This document shows positions 9,803 to 18,004 of a stretch of 54,435 nucleotides of DNA, one piece after another. Position numbers and translations under genes: made by a program. Position 1 is the first letter of the stretch. Every line of letters begins with the position of its first letter. The notes below the pieces were generated by a model. That model searched no databases, had not been told where the DNA came from, and saw only the letters and a program-made list of their open reading frames with translations. This stretch comes from an uncultured Kocuria sp. GTDB taxonomy: Bacteria; Actinomycetota; Actinomycetes; Actinomycetales; Micrococcaceae. The stretch is taken from contig NZ_CANMRA010000027.1 of assembly GCF_947500125.1 (NCBI RefSeq), forward strand, positions 1-54,435, given 5' to 3'.

Positions 9803-10414
9803 ATGCAGTTGCAGAACCCACTGAGGGCCATCTGCCCCACGCTTGAGGCCGACATCCTCATGGCACTGGCAGACGGGTCCCGTAGCACTCCGGGCGCTCT
9901 CGTTCGCGAACGCGGCGTCCATGCTTCGGTCTCCGGCGTGCGCCGTTGCTTGGAACGACTGGAAGAGAACGGCGTCGTAGACGCCGGTCACCTTGGCAAC
10001 CGAGTCGAGTACTCACTAAACGCCCAGCACATGCTTGCCGGCCTTGTTATTGAGGCGTCGAAGGCGACGGAGCTATTCATCCGGTTCCTTGCCGACCAAA
10101 TATCCCGGTGGAGCGAGCAGCCATTGCAGGTGACTTTATTCGGTTCCGCAGCCCGCCGCGAGATGCGCAATGATTCGGACATCGACCTGATGTTTGTCGT
10201 CCCAGACGGAGCCAGCGACCTGCTGTATGAAGCGATCAGTGAGCTCGCCGTCGACGCGTATCGCCTCACCGGCAATGACGTCCGCCCGATGGTTTACGAG
10301 GTGTCCGAAGTTCACCGCGCACCGATCTTCAATTCGATTGATCGCGATGGCGTACACGTCTTCGGAGATAATCATTGGCTCTCACGACAACTTCACACGT
10401 TGGCGGCTGCCTGA
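9803..10414 (+). CDS. MNT-family nucleotidyltransferase with N-terminal winged helix (antitoxin)
   Basis: A 203-aa protein with an N-terminal winged helix-turn-helix (about residues 10-75) and a minimal nucleotidyltransferase domain. The signature GSAARREMRNDSDIDL gives the family's GS (114-115) and the DxD metal-binding aspartates (126 and 128). The ATG at 9803 follows GGGAGG by 6 nt; a TTG two codons earlier is rejected. The next gene starts inside its stop (TGATG) and encodes a HEPN protein. In known HEPN/MNT modules the MNT protein neutralises the HEPN RNase, in characterised cases by AMPylating it. The fused winged helix suggests operon autoregulation, which is inferred. Both components look intact. 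Confidence 0.85.
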   Translation: MQLQNPLRAICPTLEADILMALADGSRSTPGALVRERGVHASVSGVRRCLERLEENGVVDAGHLGNRVEYSLNAQHMLAGLVIEASKATELFIRFLADQISRWSEQPLQVTLFGSAARREMRNDSDIDLMFVVPDGASDLLYEAISELAVDAYRLTGNDVRPMVYEVSEVHRAPIFNSIDRDGVHVFGDNHWLSRQLHTLAAA

Positions 10415-10794
10415 TGACAGCGCGCACCGACGCTAACGCGCGCCTCGAAGATGCTCGCGCGTTCCTGGAATCAGCGAGAACTATCGACACACTGAACGAC
10501 GCTGAGTCATACGCTGACGTGATCGCTACTAACGCGATTCATGCGGGAATTGCAGCCTCGGACGCCTTTTGCCTGTTGACTCTCGGCCGGCACTCCAAGT
10601 CAGAAAACCATGCCGACGCTGTCAGTGTACTGAAGGCGGCGGAAGGAGACGGCACCACCTTGAGCCGCCTATTGGGTGAAAAGACAAAGGCCGGATACAA
10701 CGTCAAGAGCCTGACTCGACCCAAGGCCACGAAGTGCATTGAATGGGCCAGTAAGCTGCTGGACGCGGCCGAGGAAAAGTATGCCCAATCGTAA
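10414..10794 (+). CDS. HEPN-domain protein (toxin of HEPN/MNT module)
   Basis: A 126-aa all-helical protein. It carries RHSKSENH at residues 59-66, matching the R-x4-6-H catalytic motif of HEPN ribonucleases. The ATG at 10414 overlaps the antitoxin stop by one base (TGATG), so translation is coupled. The small size and the MNT partner upstream fit a type VII-like HEPN/MNT toxin-antitoxin pair. In such modules the toxin cleaves RNA to stop growth, for plasmid maintenance or phage exclusion. Toxicity here is inferred from family and context. A longer in-frame start at 10375 inside the MNT gene is unlikely. Confidence 0.82.
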   Translation: MTARTDANARLEDARAFLESARTIDTLNDAESYADVIATNAIHAGIAASDAFCLLTLGRHSKSENHADAVSVLKAAEGDGTTLSRLLGEKTKAGYNVKSLTRPKATKCIEWASKLLDAAEEKYAQS

Positions 10795-11045
10795 ATTTTA
10801 TGTGGCCCGTAGGGTCGGGTGCTGAAATTGACTATTGCTGAATGCATCTTGCAAGCGATGATTTGCGAGTTACATTAATTGCGAGACTAGATCGTCACTG
10901 ACGGTTGCGGCTATTTAGCTGCTGGCACGTAGTTTCTGGACCCGTGCAGAAGGTTTGATCGTCTCGATCTTCGCATGTTGAGAATCAGGCAACGTGGGGG
11001 CAGACCCCGCCCATGGTGACAACGGATATGTAGGGACTGCCCCAA

Positions 11046-11927
11046 ATGCTTTTAACTATGCTGCTCGTTGTTGACCCATCGTGGCCAACGTGGTGGGGCG
11101 AGCTAACCCAGCCTCATGCCACTCTTCTAGCGAGCTTGGCTGTTCTAACGAGCGCAGTAATCGCTTTCGCTGCGGCGTGGCTGACTCACCACAGGGAACG
11201 ACAAGCTGCGCGCCAAGAAAGATATACTACTATTGCTGAACAATTGGCACACAAGAGTGAGACGGTGCGGCTGGCAGGTATTTATGCTCTTGAAGCATTA
11301 GCCAATGAGTGGCAACAGGCGAGGCAGGGTGGGCAACGAGACGTTGCGGTAGAACTGTTGTGCGCCTATCTAAGATCTCCCAGGCGTAAGGGCGGGGATA
11401 AGGAAGCGCGTTCCGCCGTAGCCACGATTTTTAGGCTCCATTCAAATGTGTGGACGAAAAAAATGGGCCTGGGGAACCGTTGGGTTCGCCGTATATTATC
11501 CCCGTGGATCAATGAAACAAGAGTGATACAGGCGCCCTGGCCTTCTGACATTATTAATTTGGAAGGTGCTGACCTGCGTGGTGTTAGATTTACCAACGTG
11601 GATTTCAGGGGGTCGCGTTTGGTGGGCGCGGACCTCACGGAGGCATTGTTGATGGCGTCAGACCTCAGAAAAGCTGACATATCACACGCTTGCTTAAAAA
11701 AAGCTTGTCTATGGAGAGCGGATCTGCGAGGAACTAATCTAAGCGGCGCCGATTTTGGTGTTTTGGGGGTAGATGAGGCGAGTTTTTGTGCACCACCTGA
11801 TCTTAAGGGAATGGATAGAAATCCGTCAGTCAAATGGGACTCTGATACTATGTGGCCCACGGGATTTAATGTTGATGAGGTAATTAGTTATCAGACTGCC
11901 AAAAATGTGGTGACGCCTTCCCCTTGA
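11046..11927 (+). CDS. Membrane-anchored pentapeptide-repeat protein
   Basis: A 293-aa protein with one transmembrane helix at about 26-46, a basic, glutamine-rich stretch, a helical middle that includes ETVRLAGIYALEALA (a motif frequent at the head of such proteins), and a pentapeptide-repeat block at about 171-236 built on A(D/N)LxG units, such as GADLRG, GADLTE and GADF. The repeats form a right-handed beta-helix in solved family members; their role here is unknown. Codon use is AT-richer than the catabolic genes. The ATG at 11046 has no clear Shine-Dalgarno and an in-frame ATG lies at 11058. Proteins of this layout are frequent in defence islands and phage-related regions, but a defence function is only inferred. 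Confidence 0.75.
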   Translation: MLLTMLLVVDPSWPTWWGELTQPHATLLASLAVLTSAVIAFAAAWLTHHRERQAARQERYTTIAEQLAHKSETVRLAGIYALEALANEWQQARQGGQRDVAVELLCAYLRSPRRKGGDKEARSAVATIFRLHSNVWTKKMGLGNRWVRRILSPWINETRVIQAPWPSDIINLEGADLRGVRFTNVDFRGSRLVGADLTEALLMASDLRKADISHACLKKACLWRADLRGTNLSGADFGVLGVDEASFCAPPDLKGMDRNPSVKWDSDTMWPTGFNVDEVISYQTAKNVVTPSP

Positions 11928-12059
11928 GGTTGAGTCCGATGACATTGACCTCGCAGTGATGTGAGATCCGTTGAGCTGCAGATTGAATTTTTTGGGCGTC
12001 CGGCGTTCACTGGTTTGCTCGGCCCTTTCGTTGCGGGTTCTTCTTTCGTGCGGTCAAGT

Positions 12060-12414
12060 TCGGATCATGATGCACTTTAGGTAGGAGTTCTGTGGCGGCT
12101 GGTGCATGGCTTCTCCCGCGCAGTTCACATGGCCAGCATCTGGGGAGGTGCAGGCGCCAACGGCTGGCGTGACTGACTATGCGGGTTGGGATGTGGAGGA
12201 ACTGGGCGTGGACCGCGGTAATGCTGGCCCGGGCGGGAGCGATCGGGGCGAGAACACCTGCGGGGCGATTGACATTGAATGCCGTCGCAACTATGGCCAG
12301 CCAAGTGATGTTGGCGGGGAACGCCCCTAACAGCAGGTGGGCCTGTCGCCCAGCTTTCAGATTGGTGATGACTCGTTCGACGACCGCATGGTCATGGTAA
12401 AGGCCTTCGGCATC
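12060..12414 (-). pseudogene. IS1380-family transposase C-terminal remnant
   Basis: The minus strand reads YHDHAVVERVITNLKAG, then QAHLLLGAFPANITWLAIVA and TAFNVNRPAGVLA, then HAQFLHIPTRI. This matches the conserved C-terminal part of IS1380 transposases (HAVVExVIxDLKxGPLAHLPSGxFxANxAWL). A stop codon lies directly before it (12417-12415), and no N-terminal part or catalytic core is present. The 3' limit is approximate because the sequence decays. It sits just upstream of the resolvase gene inside the res-flanked segment, showing that this locus has collected insertions. Confidence 0.72.
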
Positions 12415-12490
12415 CTAGTTTCTGCTCGATACAGCCATTGGCCACCTGGGTGGGGGAAGAAGCGCTGCTGCGGTCCATGCCAGCTGAGGA

Positions 12491-12630
12491 TCTCGCAAGC
12501 TATGGGATGCGAGACGTCTCGTCGGAGGAATTTGCTGCCGCATATTTCCGCGGATCCGAGTGTCTCGCATCTTTGTGCTTTATCTGTGCCCCTAGAATTG
12601 GATACTCAATGTTGGTTGCGAGACAGATGG
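12491..12630. repeat. Putative res site of the serine resolvase
   Basis: TCTCGCA at 12491-12497, then 11 nt, then GCGAGACGTCTCGTCG at 12509-12524. Further TCTCGCA/TGCGAGAC half-sites lie at about 12562-12569 and 12617-12624. A cluster of such half-sites directly upstream of a resolvase gene is the usual arrangement of a res site. The first 34 bp match the copy at 9509-9542. Confidence 0.6.
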
Positions 12631-12637
12631 GGTGGGC

Positions 12638-13231
12638 GTGGGGAAGCTGATCGGCTATGCGCGAGTGTCGACGAGGCAACAGGACGCGGACCGTCAAGTG
12701 TCCGACCTCTTGCACGCGGGCGTGCGGCGCGATGACGTGTATGTCGACAGTGGAGTGTCTGGAGGACGTGCGTCGCGTCCGCAGTTCGACCGGGCGGTGG
12801 CCGCGCTCGAGGACGGGGACACGTTGGTGATCACCACGCTGGACCGTTTGGGGCGGTCGACGCAAAACATGCTGAGCTTCGCCGAGGCACTGCGGGGGAG
12901 AGGTGCCGGACTGCGGGTACTGAACCTCGGCGGGGGAGACGTGGACACCGCGACCCCCATGGGCTCGATGGTCTTCACCGTCATGGCCGCACTGGCTCAG
13001 ATGGAACTGGAGATCAAGCGGGAGCGGATCACCGACTCGGTGGCCAAACGGAGGGCAGCCGGCAAGGATCTGGGTGGACGGCGCCAGACCTTCACTGACT
13101 CTCAGATCCGCAATGCCCTGCGCCTGATCGACGGCGGGGAGCCGGCGACCCAGGTCGCCCAAGACCTTGGGATGTCGCGTGCCACGCTCTACCGGCGGAT
13201 CCGGGAACTCCCGCAAGCAACGACGATCTGA
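12638..13231 (+). CDS. Serine recombinase (resolvase/invertase family)
   Basis: A protein of about 197 aa with the N-terminal catalytic domain of serine resolvases: GYARVSTRQQDADRQ contains the nucleophile serine (near residue 10), followed by DSGVSG, a LDRLGRS motif and the ARAMELEIKRERI-like long helix (here AQMELEIKRERI). The C-terminus (DSQIRNALRLIDGGEPATQV then SRATLYRRI) is a DNA-binding helix-turn-helix. Length is that of a Tn3-type resolvase or DNA invertase. A GTG at 12632 two codons earlier is equally possible. Half-site repeats upstream are its likely binding sites. No full transposase is near, so it is probably a plasmid or transposon remnant resolvase, still intact. Confidence 0.9.
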   Translation: MGKLIGYARVSTRQQDADRQVSDLLHAGVRRDDVYVDSGVSGGRASRPQFDRAVAALEDGDTLVITTLDRLGRSTQNMLSFAEALRGRGAGLRVLNLGGGDVDTATPMGSMVFTVMAALAQMELEIKRERITDSVAKRRAAGKDLGGRRQTFTDSQIRNALRLIDGGEPATQVAQDLGMSRATLYRRIRELPQATTI

Positions 13232-13736
13232 GGCCGTTGTCGCGTGTGGACATCGTGATGCACATGCCGTATCTGAGCGGGCTTTTCAGGCTCTTCAGGA
13301 TCCAGGGTGTAGCGAGTGGCGGCGTGTGAAGTCTCAGGACATCGTGGACGGTTCTGTCTCACTACATCGTGCACAGGCCGCGACTACACCCTGGATCCTG
13401 AAAAGCCGGATTAGTCTCGTAAATTCCGAGATTTGAATTACCCGCTGAAGCGGAACTCCACCACGTTCCGTCACGAATAAACGTCCTGCCGGCAAACTCG
13501 GACGACGTACAGGAGTGCCGGCTTTGCCGGAACGACTTGCTTTATGAGGCCCGCGCCCGGTAATGACGGTAGTCATCGCAGCTGTCTCACTTGTGCTTCA
13601 TTTTCACATGGGCGAGGCGTGCCAATCGTAGACGGCGGCGCAGGCGTTCAGAAGCGGCGACCACTTGAAAGACCCATAGGGCTGAGCAATTTCAGACGCA
13701 CGAGATTGTAAAACCGCTAATCGGTAGGGAGTCTTT
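13232..13736. other. Gap with IS-end-like inverted repeat
   Basis: No intact gene is seen over about 500 bp. The left part holds a 24-bp imperfect inverted repeat (13290-13313 and 13383-13406) around a 69-bp core. The core has GTCTCAGGACATCGTGGAC, reminiscent of the sequence near IS481-family ends. The right part, about 13440-13736, shows nothing I can name. Confidence 0.45.
13290..13406. repeat. 117-bp inverted-repeat element (MITE-like or IS remnant)
   Basis: Arms GCTCTTCAGGATCCAGGGTG (start of left arm) and the complement of 13383-13406 agree at 22 of 24 positions. The arms flank 69 bp with no coding capacity. The pattern suits a small non-autonomous element or fused IS ends. No clear target duplication was found. 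Confidence 0.5.
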
Positions 13737-15248
13737 TCACGAATCTGCCAATCGGTCGGCCAGCCATTCGCGCGCGTTGCTAGCCGTCACCCTCAGCTGC
13801 GGGTGCTGTTGTAGGATCTCGCGCTGCCGCTCCCCGGGCAACCCGAGCTCGTGCAGCACGTTAAGGATCACGACCGCCGTGGTCACCTCCACGATGGCGA
13901 TCAGCTCGTCGAATGAGTGATTCGGCGTCTTTCCTTCGTGCGCCAGGTCGTTACGAGCCTTTGTGGTCCGACTTGCCCACCTGTCCACGTCGGGCATCAG
14001 CCGCGCGATTGCGTCCTGATCCGGTCGCGCGGCGAGATCGTACAGCCGGTCCCGCAGGGTCGGGTCGTTGCGGATCGCTGCCTTGAACCTGCCTTGGTGT
14101 TCCTCAGGCACCTGCTTGAGCATGGCATCACGCATCGCCTTGAACTCAGCTGCAGAGAAGGGCTTCTCGTCGATGCCGAGGCCGCGGTGAAGCACCTCGG
14201 CCGCACCTACCACGGTCAGAAGGTTGTTCTCGACGTAGCGAGCCGGCGCGTAGCGGAGGCTCAAGATCATGTTGATTGCCGCCTGCAGCCGACCGTGCGC
14301 CTCGCACCAGCGTGGCACGATCTCTTGGAACGGAAGCGATTCGCAGGTAAAGAGGACGCGGTGGTGGTCGACAGCCTTGGCATCGTGGTCGCCGCGGGCA
14401 GTGGGCGAGTAGAGGACATCGGCGCTCCGACGTAGCATGGGACGGTCGCTTGAAGATGCAGATTTGGTCCCAGCCACCTCCAGCCGAAGCCAGATTACGC
14501 CGGCGGCACGGTGCGTCGCGAGAGCGATCAAATCCTGCACGAGACTTGCTGTTTCCAGTGCGCGGCTTAGGGAGTACAGCCCTGTCGGAGCAACTCGGAC
14601 GAACGCTGTGTCGCGCATGCGTCCGACGGTCCCATGCTTGCGCTGTTCAAAGAACGGCAGTGTGTGTCGGTGTACCAGACGGAACTCAGTTCCGTCGACC
14701 ATGACCGTCTGCGTCTCCACGGGCTTCACGGAGATACTTCCGGTTCCGTCAGGCTTGCCGTCGGAAGCGCCAAGGAAACCTTCGAACACCGAGGAGGCCG
14801 CCCAAAGCCCGAGATCTTCCACCGAAACCTCGGCCGCGGAGAACACCGCGTCATTCTGTCCCCTGACTCGTGCACCGATGATCGCGATCGTCGCTGTAAT
14901 GGTCTGCTTGTCGGGGCTCTTCACCCTCGCGCCGATGGTCCTCTTGCTGCTGTTTGGGACGCAACCTAGCAAGGTGATCTCGCGTTGCTCAGCTGCACCG
15001 TGGATAACGTCCCAGTTCCGGTTCCCTTCGTGGAACGCGGTGACGCCGGGAAACGGGTTCGACGTAATTCGATCTTCGAACGCTCCAATCAAAGAGAGCG
15101 ACAAGCCAGCCTCTGGGTCGTACCGGAGCACGCCGGGGACCTGCTCGTCAGGGGCATCTGGCAACCACCAGAAACCTGCCCACTCTCCGGACTCGTCGAG
15201 ATTCAGAGGATTGTCGGTCAACGTCCACCCTGTCGTAGTTTGGCTCAC
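13737..15248 (-). CDS. apeA: ApeA-like HEPN antiphage protein
   Basis: A 503-aa protein. The N-terminal half (about 20-230) has the beta-rich pattern of the ApeA N-terminal domain, with WAGFWWLP, a glycine-led beta strand and WDVIHGAAEQREITLLGC. The C-terminal half is helical and carries RNDLAH at 432-437, the R-x4-H motif of HEPN ribonucleases. ApeA is known as a single-gene antiphage system with an essential HEPN domain, probably cleaving RNA on infection and causing abortive response. The GTG at 15248 is the only sensible start and lacks a strong Shine-Dalgarno. A deaminase-domain gene is divergent to it with 179 bp between. Assignment rests on motif recognition, not an alignment. Confidence 0.78.
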   Translation of the reverse strand: MSQTTTGWTLTDNPLNLDESGEWAGFWWLPDAPDEQVPGVLRYDPEAGLSLSLIGAFEDRITSNPFPGVTAFHEGNRNWDVIHGAAEQREITLLGCVPNSSKRTIGARVKSPDKQTITATIAIIGARVRGQNDAVFSAAEVSVEDLGLWAASSVFEGFLGASDGKPDGTGSISVKPVETQTVMVDGTEFRLVHRHTLPFFEQRKHGTVGRMRDTAFVRVAPTGLYSLSRALETASLVQDLIALATHRAAGVIWLRLEVAGTKSASSSDRPMLRRSADVLYSPTARGDHDAKAVDHHRVLFTCESLPFQEIVPRWCEAHGRLQAAINMILSLRYAPARYVENNLLTVVGAAEVLHRGLGIDEKPFSAAEFKAMRDAMLKQVPEEHQGRFKAAIRNDPTLRDRLYDLAARPDQDAIARLMPDVDRWASRTTKARNDLAHEGKTPNHSFDELIAIVEVTTAVVILNVLHELGLPGERQREILQQHPQLRVTASNAREWLADRLADS

Positions 15249-15427
15249 TTATTTCTTGCTGTTTTCGATGGTACTCCGCGTTCAGACTCCGCTCGCGTGC
15301 AGGTTTTGGTTTGTCCTCCCCAGCTGATGCTGGCCGTCCGCTTAGCGGCCAGCCGGCATTGGTCGCTCCCGACACGACAGATCGGCCCAGGTTTCATAAG
15401 TTGCTATAGGGCTGACAGCATGAGCGC
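15249..15427. promoter_or_regulatory. Divergent intergenic region of apeA-like and deaminase genes
   Basis: It must carry both promoters. A hairpin GCTGGCCG/CGGCCAGC (15329-15336 and 15346-15353) is the only striking structure. No sigma-70 hexamers are convincing. Confidence 0.35.
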
Positions 15428-16297
15428 ATGAATCTTGAAACGAACACTCAGTTGCCGAAGGAAGTTGAACGCACGTTCGCGGCACGATCGATCAAAGAGG
15501 CCCGGAAGTCTCCCGGGAACGCCCGCGTCGGTGCTGTCATAGCTCGAGAAGACAGCCTCTTAGCGACTGGCTACAGGGGAGAGGCTAAAGGTCTCCACGC
15601 AGAGGAAGTAGCCCTCCAGAAGGCGCGTGCGGCTGACATAGACCTTGCCGGAACCTCGCTCTACACGACATTGGAACCGTGTGCGAACTCCCGGACGTCA
15701 CGGGTTCCTTGCGCAGAGCTCATCGCGGAGGCGGGTATAACCATCGTCCACATCGGCGAATACGACCCTAACCCTCAGGTCAACCGCCTCGGATGGAAGT
15801 ACCTGCGCGACCATGGCGTACAGCTCCGAGATTTTCCGGCAGACCTCCGTGAGCAGGCGCGGGAGGCGAGCAGGAACTTTACACGACTATTCACAAACGG
15901 CACGGGAATGAGCGCAGGCGCAAAGTTTGATTTCACGACGAACGGCGGCCGATTCACTATCAGTGTCGACGAGCACCCCAACGCTGCCTCATGGGAAACC
16001 AGATGGAGCAACTGCGGAGCCTCAGCCATCTACCTGAACGGTGGGGTGCCCGGCGTCGTCGCACTAGCTCGTTACGCGGAAAAGTTCGACGAGATCGATG
16101 ATCCTGACGCGCTCGACTACGGAGGCCATTTTTCCAGGATCGACGTGGGGTGTATTGGTGTGGTTCGCAATGAATACGGACACGTTCTCTGCAAAGTCAT
16201 CGCCATCGAACCAACGGCGGACTACGGCGGCAACGCACAAGTCTCAGTAACCATCAACTGGGAAATCCGCTTGGCCGATGGCCGTACGGGAAGGTAG
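15428..16297 (+). CDS. Cytidine/deoxycytidylate-type deaminase domain protein
   Basis: A 289-aa protein with an N-terminal zinc deaminase domain: HAEE gives the zinc-binding His57 and catalytic Glu59, and EPCANSRTSRVPC gives Cys85 and Cys95. The layout is closest to RibD/dCMP-type deaminases. Residues about 150-289 form a second domain rich in beta strands that I do not recognise; no reductase domain of RibD is present and no riboflavin genes are adjacent. Divergent placement next to an ApeA-like gene suggests a defence-associated deaminase, as for known phage-defence dCTP deaminases, but its substrate (nucleotide or nucleic acid) cannot be read from the sequence. Confidence 0.65.
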   Translation: MNLETNTQLPKEVERTFAARSIKEARKSPGNARVGAVIAREDSLLATGYRGEAKGLHAEEVALQKARAADIDLAGTSLYTTLEPCANSRTSRVPCAELIAEAGITIVHIGEYDPNPQVNRLGWKYLRDHGVQLRDFPADLREQAREASRNFTRLFTNGTGMSAGAKFDFTTNGGRFTISVDEHPNAASWETRWSNCGASAIYLNGGVPGVVALARYAEKFDEIDDPDALDYGGHFSRIDVGCIGVVRNEYGHVLCKVIAIEPTADYGGNAQVSVTINWEIRLADGRTGR

Positions 16298-16439
16298 GAC
16301 CTCCACGAGGTCGAACACACTTTGGTTGCACCGCAAATGGTCGAGCAGGACGTGAGCACCGCGTGCTTCACGCTCCGCCCTCAGGAGTGTCTCGTGACGA
16401 GTCTGGTAGTGGCTTTCATGCCACCGAAGGATGAGAGTC

Positions 16440-16535
16440 ATGGCAGCACCGAAAAAGTACCCGGACGAGTCGCGTGAGCGCGACCCGGATGGCGGTGGAA
16501 GCCCGGCGTGATCCGGCCACCACGGCCGGGGGCTG
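16440..16535 (+). pseudogene. IS3-family orfA 5' remnant, frameshifted
   Basis: Starting at the ATG at 16440, the reading MAAPKKYPDESRER is the typical N-terminus of an IS3-group orfA transposase (MAAPKKYPDELRERATRMAVEARRDP). After a 2-nt loss near 16477 the expected continuation TRMAVEARRDPAT appears in another frame. Everything after about 16535 is gone. The element marks the boundary between the defence region and the catabolic cluster. Confidence 0.75.
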
Positions 16536-16660
16536 GCCCGTGCCAATAACGTCATGCCCTCTTGCAACATCTAGACCTCGGACCAGATCATTTCTACTTT
16601 ACATATGGCCCGGTTAGAGGGCAGACCGCTATGCGGCGAAGGTTTCTCCGTGGGCAGGAG

Positions 16661-16694
16661 AAAGCGGCCGCGGCAAAAGCCGAGGCCGCTTTTC
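16661..16694. terminator. Bidirectional terminator hairpin
   Basis: Stem AAAGCGGCC/GGCCGCTTT plus an inner CGGC/GCCG stem, flanked by A and T runs on both sides. It ends the leftward catabolic operon and could stop transcription from the left as well. Confidence 0.8.
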
Positions 16695-16777
16695 GCACTA
16701 CAGCAGAAGTGGTCACGAGGTGGGGCTTCCGGGATCGACTCCCAGGTGTCATCGTGCCGGATGCCCCAACTTGGTCG

Positions 16778-17842
16778 TTATCGGGCCACGGCGGCGGGCT
16801 GTTCCTGGAAGGCGGGGACCACGTGCTGGACGAACAGCTCCAGCGACTTCTTCTTCTCGTCGTGGGACATGCCGTTGTCGATCCAGTAGGCGAACTCGTC
16901 GACACCCAGATCCTGGTAGTGCTTGATCCGCTCGATGACCTCATCGGGTGTGCCGATCATCGCTGACTTGTGCAGGCTATCCAGTTCGAACTCGGGTCGA
17001 TCCGCGAACTTCTCCTCGGGGGAGGGCTCGAGGAAGCCGTTGGTGGGTGTGGTCTTGTTCCCGGCCCAGGCATCGAAGGTGCGGTAGTAGCGGTTGATCG
17101 CCGCGGCGGCCGGACGCCAGGCGTCCGGGTCCTCGGGGCTGTGCACGTAGGTGTGCCGCAGGCACAGGATCTCAGGCTTGTCCGCGTCCGGGAACTTGGC
17201 CATCGCGGCCTTGGTCTTGTCGGTGAGGTCGGCGACCTCGAGGTCGTCCTTCATGAGGGGGGTGACCATGATGTTGAAGCCGTTCTCGACGGCGAACTCG
17301 TGGGACTCGGGGGAGCGTGCCGCCACCCAGATGGGGATCTCGTTCTGGACCGGCTTGGGCACGCTGGTGGAGGTGGGGAACTGCCAGATCTCGCCCTCGT
17401 GGGCGTAGTCGCCCTGCCACAGGGCGCGCATGGCCGGGAGGATCTCGCGCAGGTGCTGGCCACCGGCGGCGGCAGGCATGCCGCCGGCGAGCCGGTCGAA
17501 TTCGAACTGGTAGGCGCCGCGGGCGACGCCGAGCTCGAGGCGGCCACCGCTGATGACGTCCAGCAGCGCGGACTCGCCGGCTGCGCGGACGGGGTTCCAG
17601 AACGGGGCGATCAGGGTGCCGGCGCCCAGGCGGATGGTTGTCGTCTCGGCGGCGAGGTAGGCCAGCAGGGGCATGGGGCTCGGGGAGACGGTGTACTCCA
17701 TGGCGTGGTGCTCGCCGATCCACACGGTGGAGAACCCGCCGTCCTCGGCGACGTGCACGAGGTCAACGAGGTTTTCGAAGAGCTGTCGGTGGCTGACCTG
17801 GTCGTCCCAGCGTTCCATGTGCACGAAGAGGGAGAAGCGCAT
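16778..17842 (-). CDS. LLM-class flavin-dependent monooxygenase
   Basis: A 354-aa bacterial-luciferase-like enzyme using reduced FMN from a partner reductase. Seen: MRFSLFVHMERW at the N-terminus, WIGEHH at about 42-47, LGAGTLIAPFWNP, the ISGGRLELGVARG motif and C-terminal GTPDEVIERI, all standard for the TIM-barrel LLM family. It is the last gene of the GntR-headed operon, 162 bp behind the tautomerase gene. Enzymes of this class oxidise or open nitrogen heterocycles in several known catabolic clusters, such as trigonelline and pyridine degradation. The flavin reductase domain across the divergent promoter is the probable partner. The substrate is unknown. AAGGAC lies 7 to 10 nt before the ATG. 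Confidence 0.9.
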   Translation of the reverse strand: MRFSLFVHMERWDDQVSHRQLFENLVDLVHVAEDGGFSTVWIGEHHAMEYTVSPSPMPLLAYLAAETTTIRLGAGTLIAPFWNPVRAAGESALLDVISGGRLELGVARGAYQFEFDRLAGGMPAAAGGQHLREILPAMRALWQGDYAHEGEIWQFPTSTSVPKPVQNEIPIWVAARSPESHEFAVENGFNIMVTPLMKDDLEVADLTDKTKAAMAKFPDADKPEILCLRHTYVHSPEDPDAWRPAAAAINRYYRTFDAWAGNKTTPTNGFLEPSPEEKFADRPEFELDSLHKSAMIGTPDEVIERIKHYQDLGVDEFAYWIDNGMSHDEKKKSLELFVQHVVPAFQEQPAAVAR

Positions 17843-18004
17843 TGTGGTTGTCCTTCTGTAGGTTGACTGCCTGCGGTCTGTTCCGGGGTGGCCGCTCGGG
17901 GGCTTTGCGATGAATGCCCTTGAGCCGCACCTGCACGCGTGATGGGGGCGTGTCCGGATGACGTGGTCTTTATTGAGGAGGTTCTTCTCGCGTCCCAGGG
18001 ACCG

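Larger units (their letters stand above)
16298..16777. other. Gap with IS3 remnant and terminator
   Basis: This 480-bp gap separates the defence region from the catabolic cluster. It holds the 5' remnant of an IS3 orfA (16440-16535) and a strong hairpin terminator (16661-16694). Elsewhere in it I see no gene. Confidence 0.55.

Noticed and set aside
12106-12735. Short plus-strand frames before the resolvase
   Set aside because: They are antisense to the IS1380 remnant or run across the res-like repeats; no start with Shine-Dalgarno and no family pattern.
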